DNA of 64,000 nucleotides from the NCBI GenBank assembly GCA_036784855.1, contig JAZDSV010000044.1:1-64000 (forward strand), given 5' to 3'. Of this stretch, positions 9,355-20,240 are shown in pieces. The position numbers and the translations under genes were made by a program. The notes beneath the pieces were generated by a model. It saw only the letters and a program-made list of their open reading frames with translations. It had not been told where the DNA came from and ran no database searches. The DNA is from Aphelidium insulamus. Lineage: Eukaryota > Aphelidiomycota > Aphelidea > Aphelidiaceae. How positions within the stretch are numbered: the stretch's first letter is position 1; each line of letters starts with the position of its first letter.

Positions 9355-10317
9355 TTAGAATGGAATATTGTTTGGTACGAAGTGCGGATACTGTTGAGAG
9401 ATCCACTCGCCTAGTTGATCGTGCCACTGCTTCGTCAAATCAAGCTCTTCGCTTCCATACCAGTCAATCGGAGTTTTATGGACAGCAGTCATACCAGTTC
9501 GCTGGAAGTTGTTTCCGTCAGGATGTTTCGAGTATAGGACAGACTCATCGCGTCCATCAGCAAATTTGTAAGTGAAACCTCGCATTAGTGGCCCCGTGCT
9601 AAACGCAGAGAGAACATCAACTCGAATGCAACCAGACAGCAGCAGTAAATTGCGAGCAGCTTCCGAAGTGTTGCCCCAGGTAACAACATCGTCCCAAAGA
9701 AGGACGCGAGCGCCACGTACACGATCGGAATCCAGAGACATTGACGAAAAATGAAGATTTCGTGGCGCATTGGCACTTATGCGGGCTTGTGCTTTAAGTT
9801 TGGTTGATTTTATAGGCATTGTGGAGCGGCGCACCACAAGCGCCGTGTCCAAAATGCAACCAAACGCTGCTGCCACCACGCAAGCAGTATCAACGTTAGG
9901 CTTCGAAGCACCGCCAGCCTGTGACGACGGCAGAGGTACAACAAGGTCATACTGTCGGTTGAACACGGTCTCCGGGCATGTAGCTGACGGCTTCTGTGCA
10001 ATCGACGCACGTACGGTTTCTTCGATAAGATGATGGGGCATGCGGTTGTCGCAGACAGGCGGTAAGATAACGCCGCGGGGCAAACGATCAATTCCACCCT
10101 TAAGATAAGCCATGCAGCTGGACAGCGCCAGATGGGGCGGAACATCAAAATGTGGCCAGTCAGTGTGGTAATCGCCATCCCACAGAGCATTTCCGACGCA
10201 AAAGCCGCTCAGGCGATCGCGGCTTTCGTCGAACCCCCATCCACGCAATGCAAGCGGTGCTTTCGGAGCAGATGTCGACAGAAATCGTTTCTGCAAGGGT
10301 CGGCAGCGGGACAACAT
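9355..10317 (-). CDS. ComF-like phosphoribosyltransferase domain protein, probably mitochondrial
   Basis: Single exon of 320 residues; the first ATG gives MLSRCRPLQKRFLSTSAPK, a good candidate mitochondrial presequence. The C-terminal half shows a type I phosphoribosyltransferase fold. 'YDLVVPLPSS' is the first strand. 'LVVRRSTMPIKS' with 'LKAQARISAN' resembles the Q/R/N stretch of ComF proteins. 'VLLWDDVVTWGNTSEAA' is the PRPP-binding loop (D-D-V-V-T-x-G). ComF-type proteins are poorly characterised in eukaryotes; their bacterial relatives take part in DNA uptake and replication restart. The N-terminal 120 residues are not recognised, and no Cys4 zinc ribbon typical of bacterial ComF is seen. 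The substrate is unknown. Confidence 0.7.
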   Translation of the reverse strand: MLSRCRPLQKRFLSTSAPKAPLALRGWGFDESRDRLSGFCVGNALWDGDYHTDWPHFDVPPHLALSSCMAYLKGGIDRLPRGVILPPVCDNRMPHHLIEETVRASIAQKPSATCPETVFNRQYDLVVPLPSSQAGGASKPNVDTACVVAAAFGCILDTALVVRRSTMPIKSTKLKAQARISANAPRNLHFSSMSLDSDRVRGARVLLWDDVVTWGNTSEAARNLLLLSGCIRVDVLSAFSTGPLMRGFTYKFADGRDESVLYSKHPDGNNFQRTGMTAVHKTPIDWYGSEELDLTKQWHDQLGEWISQQYPHFVPNNIPF

Positions 10318-10996
10318 TGTGTGATGCTTATACCTTTGCAATAGATTGGTATGGGATTGATAGCTCGGGTCCCCGCTAAGGTTACGCAGCTGACCTTAAC
10401 CGATGGCCACCAGCAGCAAACAATGCTTCACACAGTTCATTTGCCAATGGCAAAATGCCGCCCTCGCTAGCAGGTACAGCTAGAGCTGCATCTACGCGCA
10501 TTTATCAGTTAATCAGTTCCATATTATCAGTGCTAGGCGAAGTGGCAGCCAACTGTGCTTTGTGTAGCGACGCGCGACCGCTCAGCTAATAAAGGCCATG
10601 CGTCAAAAATCTGATACCGTCATTGTCATACAACTGGCCTGTACGTAACTCTGCTGCATCCTGATTGCTGTGTGTGCAACATATTTGCACCGCATTCCTA
10701 CAAAGCTCGCAAGTTTGGCTTTGCACCGAGTTTACAAGCACGTATACACCTTCCATATGCCAATCAGACGAAACCTTGCATGTACCCATTTTTCAGACTT
10801 CCCCGAACTAAACCTCAACGGTTACATGAAAACTGAGATGACAAGTAGACTTGTATTAGTTTTGGAGAGCCCGAGGCTTACGCAGTATAAACCGATGAAT
10901 CAGTTTGAGTTGAATGCACCTTTTTTCCTGTTCGCAGGACTTTTACTCCCAAATCCGTGGGAGCACCTGCGTGTTTAGCAAAGTTGCGTTGCATGA
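10318..10996. other. Intergenic, nothing recognised
   Basis: A few short frames with no family features or codon bias. It lies between the 5' end of the phosphoribosyltransferase gene and the 3' end of the acidic-protein gene. Confidence 0.4.
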
Positions 10997-11454
10997 CTAA
11001 ATATTACCGTCCAGTCCGGCATCTTTGATGATTTCGGTTAGTTCCTCAATGGTGACGTCTTCCTCATCAGACACATCGTCGACGTCAACTGCATCAGTGT
11101 CCTAATGCAGCATAAAAAGACACATGTGGAAAGTTACAACAGTAGGGTTTTTACCTGCGAAACAGCACCTGCAGCATCCTTCTCCTCCACATTTGCATCG
11201 CATTCAATATCAGATCCTTCGTCGCTGTAGTCTGTGTCGGACTCGTCGTCGTCATACTTGTAGGATTCCGAGTAAGAGTTTTTACTATTGTGTTGGCACG
11301 CACATACACATACATCCAAGTCCAGGATTGTAACGGCTCGCTGCTGCAAATCGTCGAGCGGTCGCTTCATGCCGGCCGCTGAGCACGCGATACCATTGAC
11401 AGTCTCTGGCACAGCAGCAACCGTAGCAGTAGTGATACTCTCTTCAACAGTCAT
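10997..11454 (-). CDS. Small acidic protein of unknown function
   Basis: Two exons, 11155-11454 and 10997-11101, joined over a 53-bp intron (donor gtaaaa, acceptor ttag), give about 134 residues. The protein is Asp/Glu-rich, with acidic runs 'DDDESDTDYSDEGSD' and 'DVDDVSDEEDVTIEEL', and no domain I can name. The frame stays open upstream of the chosen ATG but lacks another ATG, so an additional 5' exon is possible. It is divergent from ELP4, with about 170 bp between start codons. The acidic segments would suit a nuclear or chaperone-type partner, but that is speculation. Confidence 0.5.
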
Positions 11455-11623
11455 GATGTGCGCGGTGGTTGTTTGAAGTATTACAGAGCGAGCGGGGATT
11501 GAAACAGTGTCGGCAATGCCGAGTGCATACTCGGCATTGTGTGTCGCGTCGAACAATCGCTATGGCGCTCCTGATTCACTTTTCAACTTTTTTTTTCACC
11601 CCTGAACATCATAAAAGGCAAAG

Positions 11624-13066
11624 ATGATAACGCATTCGGTTGGCGTACGGGCAGTGGACAAGCTGCTAGGCGGCGGTCTGCGGCATGGCGATGTGATGCT
11701 GCTGGTTGAAGATGGCCACAATGTTTATGCAGATCTGCTGTGTCGATACTTTATCGCACAGGGAATAGCCTCGCCGGGTGCACGCGAAAGAGTTGCGATA
11801 TTATCCCACGTGGAGTCGGGAATGTATGCAGATAAGTTGGCAAATGACGCTTGGATGCGCAGGCTGATGGCGTGGAAGTCCATGCCCGTGGATGCAGAAC
11901 AGGAAGTCGATCGCGCCAACCACGTCACCGATTATGGGTCTACATTTGAGTATGCGCCGGAGCCGCGGGAGGAAAATACCTCGAAGTCCGCGACGCAAGA
12001 TAAATTGAATATTGCGTGGCGTTATGCGGAGAACACTCCGTCAAATGCTGCCGCTGGCGACGAATCCGACCTGGATGACGAAGAACCGAACGGTACAAAC
12101 TTGTCGTTTCGCCGCGGAAAATTGTCCTCGGCGTGGCTCGCATCGGGACGCCCTGTCGACGTTGATGGCATGGGTAGTAAGCTGGCGAAAAATGTTCACT
12201 TTGCCGCGGATAGCCGCAGGGCAGCACAAGAACAGGAAAACGGCTCTACTGCTGTGGTGTTTGATTTATCGAAAAAGATTAGCAGCAGGGCACGTGACGA
12301 TTCTCAAAGCAGAACAATGAGCAACTTCAACATTCCGGCACAAAATTCATTTGCCGGGACTTTAGAGCTGATACGCGCATTCATCGTAGATTCGTTGAGG
12401 TATTATATGTGATAACTTGTACCTTTTTCATACTTGTTATCAACAATTGTGCGTAGATGTCACAATGGGCCCATACGCGTGTGCATACAGTCGCTGGGGT
12501 CCTTTCTGTGGCTGTCTGGGTGTGACGCATCGCACGACAGATGGATGAAATTAACTCGCTTTCTACTACAGCTAAAAATAATTGCACAAGAATGCAACGC
12601 GCCGGTAATGTTCTTGGTCACTATTCCGGCGGAATGTATGTACGCACACTCCGCCACCAACAGCAATCTACTGCACTCTGGGCTGTATGACGAAGCATGC
12701 TTATCGACAAGTCTATGTGCACGCGCTTCTGTGCTGCTACACCGTGTCGATCACTGCCTCTCGGTGGGCACGTTTCCACAAACTTCGCCATATGCTCGCG
12801 AGTACCACGGACTATTGTCGGTGCTGAAACGTAGACCAGTGCCACTAGTGCAAGACATTGGTACCCAGCCAGCCGCCACACCTGAGCGCCACACGCAACA
12901 ATGGGGATTCAAATGCAGAAGGCGCAAGTTTTGCCTTGAACCACTTGCCCTGCCACCGGACGACTCCTCGCCTGACGCTAATACATCCAAGCAAGATATA
13001 GGCGGTGCATCATTGGCACAAAATCCACACGGGCAAACTGTTACCGGTGCCCTGGCGGAATGGTGA
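11624..13066 (+). CDS. ELP4: Elongator complex subunit 4
   Basis: Exons 11624-12399 and 12457-13066 with a 57-bp intron give 461 residues, close to yeast Elp4 (456). The RecA-like fold begins at 'VRAVDKLLGGGLRHGDVMLL', the degenerate P-loop region of Elp4, followed by 'CRYFIAQGIASP'. The C-terminal half has 'IRVCIQSLGSFLW' and 'ITIPAECMY'-like 'VTIPAECMYAH' strands. Elp4 forms a hexameric RecA-like ring with Elp5 and Elp6 and supports wobble-uridine (U34) modification of tRNA by Elongator. The start chosen is the first ATG, giving a very short N-terminal tail. The C-terminus is Ser/Pro/Asp-rich. Convergent with the glycosyltransferase gene, about 110 bp away. Confidence 0.88.
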
Positions 13067-13174
13067 TTCCATGTTGGGTAAAATGAAAATATGCGTCAAT
13101 AGAGCAGTACGACTATGCAGACTACTTTATAATGCGAAAATGACAATAAAAACGACACCATCGCCACTCAGTGG

Positions 13175-15467
13175 TCAAATGGATTCACTGAGCTGACTAG
13201 ATAGACGTGAAGCTGCCGCCGACTGTTCCAGCGTGGGCTTCTGGCTGACCTTGTAGTCCAATCGGTTGGTGAGGAGCTGCCGCAGCATGGCGTTTATACC
13301 AGTAACCATGTAGTAGCCAACAAGGGCCGGAAGCAGGCCGGCATAGTCAAACAGCCGATACCACGCACGATATGCCACGTCGCCGTCATGGACCGTAGAA
13401 TGGAGTTGAATGCCATCCCTCTCGCACTGCAACTGCTGTTGCCGGAGAAGCGAAGCTCTGTACGTGCAGGCAATCCCGTGATACCGCTCATAGGCAAAAA
13501 TCACGATGACAGCGAATGGAACCAGCGCCAAACGGATGTAGGTGGTGTACTCTACGACCAAGGCGCCCACCACAGTTTTGGCGCTGGCTGGATAAATCAG
13601 CTGGCCCGTCAGATGAAAGAAGCCAAAGTATGGCTGAAAGAATATTTCAAACAGCAAATACATGCACAGCAACGATTTGCGCCAGTTTTCTGCGCGAGTA
13701 ATATGAGATACATGCGAAACAGTGAACAAGCAAGACGTCCAGACATGATCAGAGGATTTAAAAGCAGTCGCAAACAAACAATCTCAAACAGACAACAGAG
13801 GCTTACCGCGCCAGCAGCCTTGAGTGATGAGCCGCGCGGCGGTGTAGCCAAAGTCCAGCGAGCCCCACAGATGCCGCTTCGATTGTTGGAACCGAGCGTT
13901 GACCGAACCGAGCCAGGTTTGCGCTTGGACATTGGAGCAGCTGGCCGGAATGTATATCGGCGTGACACGCAGGTGCATGCGGGAATGAGTCCAGCACTTG
14001 AGTGCCATGTGCATGTCCTCTCCAATAGCCTCTGGACCCGCATCCCAGAAGCCGACACTCTGCGCCAGCAACATGGACACCGTGTAAACGGAGCAGGGAA
14101 ATTTGACTGGTAGTTGAAAGTTGGCCATCAGTCCAATGGACCAGCAGATGTCGGATATGCGGACGAGAAAAGGGACGTGGTTGGCATTGCGGTCAAATAT
14201 AAGGGTTGGCGCAAATAGCATCAGAGCCCGTGTGTCGGGGCGGGCGGCACAGTACTTGAAAGCCAGACACTCAAAGTACTTGGCACTCAGATGCGTGTCG
14301 GCTGTAGGCAGCAGTCAGCGCAGTAATTGAAGCGAGTACAAAAGTTTATAGATCGCAAATCGATGGCATACATATGTAGATAGTCATATATAGGCAAGTC
14401 ATGACTACGTAATACTGATAGTAGGCACAGTAATAGAATACACGTAAAATGATAAATAGCAAGTAGCCATGACACAGTAATACATATGATACACTTCGAG
14501 AATACATCACGCACCATCCATAACGGTAACCAGTTCACAGTGCGCCTCGCCGGCACTCATGTGTCGCCGCACATATTCAACCGCGGCCCAGGCAACGTTG
14601 GAAGATTTGCCACGCGCCTCACCCGGCAGCGAGGCTGGATGCACCGTGTAGTGCATGGCGAAAAACTGTCGATCGAATCGGGCAATCAAACCGCGTGCCT
14701 TGTCGGCGCACTCGGCCTCACCCTCCTCCATGGCGAGAATGACCTGCATACACATGCGTGTTGGATACGGTGTGTGCGCTGGTTATGACACACACACACA
14801 CACACACACTGTGACTGACCTTGTAGGCGCGAATGGCGTCTGGGTGTGTGGCCAGCGTGGCCACTGTCTCACTGAGCGTCTCGATGGCCTCCTTGTAGTT
14901 GGGGATGACAATGACGTGCTTGATGTCGCGCCACGATATTTCGACCGCATCGCTGTCAGAGTCGGCCCCACTCACTGCTTTGCCGGCCGAGTGTTTCCGC
15001 GTCCAGTCGGTGGCGATATACTTTTTCGTCTTGATGGCCGTGATGACCAAACCGACGGCCATGCGCACGGCATTGCTGACCAGGAACACGTGCACCATCA
15101 GCACGGCAACCCAGTATCCGTCCGGCCACAGGGGCGGCCCGGCAAACAGCAACAACCACATGGCGATCAGAATGGTGCCGGGGAGGCGCTGCATCACCGC
15201 ATGCAACATCACATGGTTGTCACCGGCTGTCAAGGCCGCAGAGGCGGCAGGTGGTGGCGCCAGTGTTGACCGACTGCTCTCGGACCGTGCGGGCGCAGTG
15301 TCGGCATCGTCGACAGCGATCGTCAGGTGACTGCTAGCCGAACTGGCAGCAGTTGTGGCACTCGTGCTGCCGGCAGTGGCGGCATTATCGGCGACATGGT
15401 GCATTATCGCCATCTCTTGGCCGGCGGGCTCCAGCGTTACAGCGGCATCTCCCGGCATGCCGCGCAT
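13175..15467 (-). CDS. Membrane-bound family-2 glycosyltransferase
   Basis: Exons 14820-15467, 14515-14743, 13807-14301 and 13175-13689 give 628 residues. After a Ser/Ala-rich N-terminus there are two hydrophobic segments ('ILIAMWLLLFAG' and 'VLMVHVFLVSNAVRMAVGLV'). A GT-A core follows with 'HVIVIPNYKE', the D-x-D-type 'TVMDADTHLS' spanning the second intron, and 'GEDMHMALKCW', matching the acidic catalytic-base motif of family 2 enzymes. At least three C-terminal membrane helices follow. This is the layout of processive or polyprenol-dependent GT2 proteins; no chitin-synthase QRRRW motif is seen, so the sugar is unknown. Intron 1 contains a (CA)n tract. Frame and phases agree at every junction. 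Confidence 0.85.
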
Positions 15468-15968
15468 GTATATTCACCTGCTGGGGCCACTGTCAGCAAG
15501 CTGGTGGCGCGCGCGCGCCTCTGTCACAGAGCCGCATGGACACATGGACAATATGCACACACACACACATGGGCAATACCGGGGAACGTACAGTGTTAAT
15601 GAGTGATGTGAGTGCCAGCAAGGCCAACTAGCTGCTGGACAAGATGCTGGCGGGCGGCGTGCGTGCGTGCGTGATGTATGAAGTTATCAGGATGTGGTGG
15701 CGAGATACAGTAGCAAGGACGCGTCGCTGTGTGCACGATCGGTCGTGACGCGCACGTGCCGTCCGTCATGGTGCCGTCCGCCGATGTGTGCCGTCCGCCG
15801 GGGAGGTTGACCGTGCATGTGTGAGTGACATGACTTTCACGCGGCGCTTGGTAGCCGTGTGGCATGTAGCATGTCCATGTGGCAGGCACAGGCAGGCACA
15901 GGCAGGGTGAGTGGAGGGTATACAGGGGGGAGATATATTCACAGTGGGGCGTGGGCAAAGAGCACCAC
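15468..15968. other. Intergenic, repetitive, no gene
   Basis: Contains a (CA)n tract at about 15556-15570 and short repeats such as 'gcacaggcag' at 15885-15905. No coding frame with family features. It includes the promoter of the glycosyltransferase gene and the 3' flank of the His-rich protein gene. Confidence 0.4.
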
Positions 15969-17018
15969 TTATGCGCGGTACTTGTACGGTACCGAGACGT
16001 GAGCTGCATGGTGGTGGTGGTGGTTGTGGTGCGCGGCACCGCCGTGGACGTGGTTGTGGTGCGGGCGGTACTGGTTGTGGTGGTGCTGGTGAGAGCCGTG
16101 ATGCTGCTGGGCCCACGGATCGTCGCGGTACATGGCCATCATGCGGCGCTGGGCGTCCATCTCCTCCTCCTGCTCGTACATAATGCTGTGGTGGTGTTGG
16201 TGCGGGTGGCTGTGGTGGTAGCGTTGGTGGTGGCGCTGGTGGTGGTGCTGACGGTAGTGGCGTGGCTCATGTGCTTGCTGGTGGTGATGCTGCTGCTGTC
16301 CCTGGTGGTGGTGGTGGTACGGGTACTGATGTGCCTGGTGGTGCGCGTGGTGCTGGTTGCCATGGTGCTGGTGGCTGTGCATCTCATGCTGGCTATGCGG
16401 CACTGTTTCAGCGGTGGCTGAGGCGTGCTGGTGGTGCTGGTGGTGCTGGTTGTGTTGTGCGTGGTGGTTGTGCGCAGCGTACTCACCGCCCGCCTGCTCC
16501 ACGTCCATGTCGGCATTATTCTCCTCCTCCTCGTCCTCATCATCAATGTCCGCGTCATGCAGCATCTCCTCGGCGGCTTCGGCGTCCTGCTGGTAGCGCG
16601 CCAACGCTTCCTGGTGATGCGGCTTGTCGGTTAGCAGCTGTTGCAGCAACGCGCTAATGTGCTGCTCGTCGTCCAGCTTGTGCAAGCCGCCCTTGAACTC
16701 GGGCCAGCTGAGATCGCCGCTGTGGTCGGCGTCCATGTCGTGCAGCACGTACTCCACCAGCTCGCGGGTGAGTTCGTCCTGCTCGTCAAAGTCGTCGCCG
16801 AGGTAAAAGTGCAGCAGTTCGGTGCTGCAGAGTTTGCCGTTGCGGTCCACGTCGTACGCCATGAACGTGGACTTGTGTTCGTAGTCGGCGATCACGGGCA
16901 GATGGTGCGGCAGGTCCTCCACCTCGTACGCCAGCACGTGCTGCTGCTGCTCGCGGGCCTGTGTGACAGTGGCGGACATGAGTGCCGCGGCCACCAGCTG
17001 GATAATGCTTCCCTTCAT
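15969..17018 (-). CDS. Secreted histidine-rich EF-hand protein
   Basis: Single exon of 349 residues, starting MKGSIIQLVAAALMSATVTQA, a clear secretory signal peptide. Two EF-hands follow: loop DVDRNGKLCSTE near residues 55-66 and loop DADHSGDLSWPE near 93-104, both with the canonical acidic positions 1, 3, 5 and 12. An acidic stretch ('DIDDEDEEEENNAD') leads into roughly 180 residues in which His is the commonest residue, with Gln, Ala and Tyr. The hydrophobic signal, Ca-binding module and His tail suggest a wall, vacuolar or secretory-pathway buffer for calcium and transition metals; this is inference. It resembles animal histidine-rich calcium-binding protein in composition, not alignment. 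No retention signal or GPI site is seen. Upstream it shares a 685-bp divergent region with HSP90. Confidence 0.8.
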   Translation of the reverse strand: MKGSIIQLVAAALMSATVTQAREQQQHVLAYEVEDLPHHLPVIADYEHKSTFMAYDVDRNGKLCSTELLHFYLGDDFDEQDELTRELVEYVLHDMDADHSGDLSWPEFKGGLHKLDDEQHISALLQQLLTDKPHHQEALARYQQDAEAAEEMLHDADIDDEDEEEENNADMDVEQAGGEYAAHNHHAQHNQHHQHHQHASATAETVPHSQHEMHSHQHHGNQHHAHHQAHQYPYHHHHQGQQQHHHQQAHEPRHYRQHHHQRHHQRYHHSHPHQHHHSIMYEQEEEMDAQRRMMAMYRDDPWAQQHHGSHQHHHNQYRPHHNHVHGGAAHHNHHHHHAAHVSVPYKYRA

Positions 17019-17550
17019 GATAAAAATAGATATGGGTATTGTGTGTGCTTCAGTGGAGAGAGTACAAGTGAAGTACAAGTAAAGTACAAGTGAATGTGTG
17101 TGCAGAAAGCGTGGCGCGGCGAGCCCATTTTATATTCGACAAGGCGCGGTAATGGGCGGTAATGGGCGGCGGCGATCGCGCCAATCACAATCCACCAAGA
17201 TGAAACAGCCCGCAACTCGGTGCTGGGCGGTGCTTGATGGATCTCGGCGGTGGGCTGGTCGTCGGTGCGTGCTGGAAGTGGGCTTATGGCGGCATACCGT
17301 TTACATACACAATAACTTGACACACTGCCAGCTTCAGCTTCCCCCCGCGCTGCAAGTCACATTTGTACAGAACGTGATACTTACACCTTACACATATGTT
17401 CGGGGGCATACTAATCTACAATGATGGCTCATCTATAGATGTAGCGATTGTATAATCTTTTAGTATACAAAGACAAGCCACCAGCAATAACAGTGGCAGA
17501 GTGGCGACGAACCGGCCGGAATGCGACAGACGCCCCGCCGTGATCAACGG
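17019..17550. other. Divergent intergenic region
   Basis: 5' region between the His-rich EF-hand gene (minus) and HSP90 (plus). No coding frame with support. It contains direct repeats of taatgggcgg (about 17150-17168) and 'agtacaagtgaa' variants at 17063-17093. Confidence 0.4.
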
Positions 17551-17626
17551 ACCAATCAGCGTGCGAGAAAATGCCGTAAATTCCGCGAAATTCCGCGCTG
17601 ATCGATTGGCGCCCGGCGGCTATAAA
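17551..17626 (+). promoter_or_regulatory. HSP90 core promoter elements
   Basis: A TATA-like tataaa lies at 17621-17626, 78 bp before the HSP90 ATG. CCAAT motifs occur at about 17550 (gaccaatcagc) and, inverted, at about 17605 (gattggc). An ttccgcgaaattccgcg string at 17581-17597 resembles a degenerate heat-shock element, but the GAA/TTC spacing is not canonical. Confidence 0.45.
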
Positions 17627-17703
17627 TTGGCGCACTTTTTACCCGCCCTGCTCTTCCAGCCGATTCATTGCGCACACTTCTTGTATTCACTGAATAAGCC
17701 GAC

Positions 17704-19998
17704 ATGTCTGCCACACCCGCCACTGACGCCGCCGCTGCCCCGGCCGCGGAGACCTACGCCTTCCAGGCCGAGATCAGCCAGCTCATGTCGCTGATCATCA
17801 ACACGTTCTACTCCAACAAGGAGATTTTCCTGCGTGAGCTCGTGTCCAACGCCTCTGACGCGCTGGACAAGATCCGCTACCAGTCCCTGACCGACCCGAC
17901 CAAGCTGGACTCGGGCAAGGACCTGTTTATTCGCATCATTCCCGATAAGGCCAACAAGGTATGCTGCCTATATGATTTATAGTGATTTTTGATTCTTGAT
18001 TACTAATACATACGCGCTGCAGACGCTCACTATTCGTGACTCTGGTATCGGTATGACCAAAGCTGATCTGGTGAACAACCTGGGTACCATTGCCAAGTCC
18101 GGCACCAAGGCATTCATGGAGGCCATCTCGTCTGGCGCCGACATTTCCATGATTGGTCAGTTTGGTGTGGGTTTCTACTCGGCCTACTTGGTTGCCGACA
18201 AGGTTAGTCTTTGTGAAACTCGCTTTATTCGATTTAACTCTATCAGGTCCAAGTTGTGACCAAGCACAATGACGACGAGCAGTACATCTGGGAGTCTTCT
18301 GCCGGCGGCTCGTTCACCATTCGCCTGGACACGGAGAATGAGGACATTGGCCGCGGTACCATGCTCAAGCTGCAGATGAAGGAGGACCAGCTGGAGTACC
18401 TGGAGGAGAAGCGCATCAAGGAAATTATCAAGAAGCACTCCGAGTTCATTGGCTACCCCATCCAGCTGGTTGTGGAGAAGGAGGTCGAGAAGGAGGTCGA
18501 GGACGAGAGCGCCGCCGAGGAGTCGGCCGAGACTGCCGACGAGGCCAAGGACGAGTCTGAGGCCAAGATCGAGGAGGTTGCCGACGAGGATGAGGCCGCC
18601 GAGAAGAAGAAGCCCACCAAGAAGGTCAAGGAGATTACCAAGGAGACGGAGGAGCTCAACAAGACCAAGCCCATCTGGACCCGCAACCCGGACGACATCA
18701 CCAGTGAGGAGTATGCGGCGTTCTACAAGTCGCTCTCCAACGACTGGGAAGAGCACCTGGCAGTCAAGCACTTTTCCGTGGAGGGCCAGCTGGAGTTCCG
18801 CGCCATTCTGTTTGTGCCCAAGCGCGCGCCGTTCGACATGTTTGAGCAGCGCAAGAAGCGCAACAACATCAAGTTGTATGTGCGCCGCGTCTTCATCATG
18901 GACGATTGCGAGGACCTGATTCCCGAGTGGCTCAATTTTGTCAAGGGCATTGTCGACTCGGAGGACTTGCCGCTCAACATCTCGCGTGAGATGCTGCAGC
19001 AGAACAAGATTCTCAAGGTCATTCGCAAGAACATTGTCAAGAAGGTGCTGGAGATGATGGCCGAGATTGCCGAGGACAAGGAGAACTTCAAGAAGTTTTA
19101 CGAGGCCTTCGGCAAGAACATTAAGCTAGGCATCCACGAGGACGCCACTCACCGCGCCAAGCTGGCCGAGCTGCTGCGTTTCCACTCCACCAAGAGCGGC
19201 GAGGAGATGACATCGCTGAAGGACTACGTGACCGGTATGGGCGAGAAGCAGCAGTCCATTTACTACATCACGGGCGAGAGTCGCCAGGCGGTGGAGAACT
19301 CGCCATTCTTGGAGGTGCTGAAGAAGAAGGGCTACGAGGTGCTGTTTATGGTTGACCCGATTGACGAGTACGCCATCCAGCAGCTGAAGGAGTTTGAGGG
19401 CAAGAAGCTGGTGTGCGCCACCAAGGAGGGCCTGGAGCTGGAAGTGGACGAGGACGAGAAGAAGGCCATGGAGGAGGAGAAGGCCAGCATGGAGAACCTG
19501 TGCTCCACCATCAAGGAGGTTCTGGGAAGCAAGGTGGAGAAGGTTGTGGTGTCGAACCGCATTGTCAACTCTCCGTGCTGTCTGGTCACTGGCCAGTTTG
19601 GTTGGTCTGCCAATATGGAGCGCATCATGAAGGCACAGGCTCTGCGCGACTCTAGCATGTCGTCCTACATGGCCAGCAAGAAGACCATGGAGATCAACCC
19701 CAAGCACCGCATCATCCAGGCGATCAAGGCCAAGGTGGACGCCGACAAGAACGACAAGACCGTGAAGGACTTGGTGTTCTTGCTGTTTGAGACCTCGCTG
19801 CTGAACTCTGGCTTCTCGCTGGAGGATCCGAACTCGTTCGCCGGACGCATCCACCGCATTCTATCATTGGGCCTGGGCCTGACAGATGAAGACACCGCCG
19901 TGGAAGAGGAATCTTCTGCACCGGCCGCTGACGCCTCTTCCGACATGCCTCCGCTGGAGGACGTTGCCGTCGAATCCAAGATGGAGGAGGTGGACTAG
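17704..19998 (+). CDS. HSP90: Cytosolic molecular chaperone Hsp90
   Basis: Exons 17704-17958, 18023-18202 and 18247-19998 with introns of 64 and 44 bp give 728 residues. The N-terminal GHKL ATPase motifs are all present: '[20 protein letters not shown]', '[11 protein letters not shown]' and '[16 protein letters not shown]'. An acidic/lysine charged linker of about 80 residues follows ('[13 protein letters not shown]' onward). The middle domain with '[20 protein letters not shown]' comes next. The C-terminal dimerisation domain ends in MEEVD, the TPR-cochaperone docking peptide that marks the cytosolic form. Codon use is strongly biased toward C/G-ending codons, consistent with high expression. 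An aataaa poly(A)-like signal lies at 20034-20039. It folds and matures kinases and other clients in an ATP-driven dimer cycle. Confidence 0.98.
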
Positions 19999-20240
19999 AT
20001 TGCCGGATATGGCGCTACAACTTGCACAGCATGAATAAAATGTCGTCTCAGATCATGTAGATATTATCGGAACGCTTTGATATAGGAGAGCTATTTTATA
20101 GAACAATATTTAAATGCTTAACAGTTAATGCTCACCTTTAGAAGCAATGACAACAATTCGACCCTAACCTAAACCCAGACCGATAATTGAAAGAATCAAA
20201 GCACGAGCTCTCACTTCCAGCAACACAGCACACACGCAAA

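Noticed and set aside
15879-16657. Plus-strand ORFs rich in Val/Leu/Cys opposite the His-rich gene
   Set aside because: They are antisense of CAC/CAT histidine codons (GTG/ATG), an artefact of codon composition.
17575-17600. Canonical heat-shock element upstream of HSP90
   Set aside because: TTC and GAA blocks are present but their spacing is 3 and 1 rather than 2; only a degenerate element can be claimed.
18184-19854. Long minus-strand ORFs within HSP90
   Set aside because: Shadows caused by C/G-ending codon bias on the plus strand; HSP90 is certain.
20161-20176. Interstitial telomere or chromosome end
   Set aside because: Only about two imperfect units within a gene promoter; genes continue on both sides.
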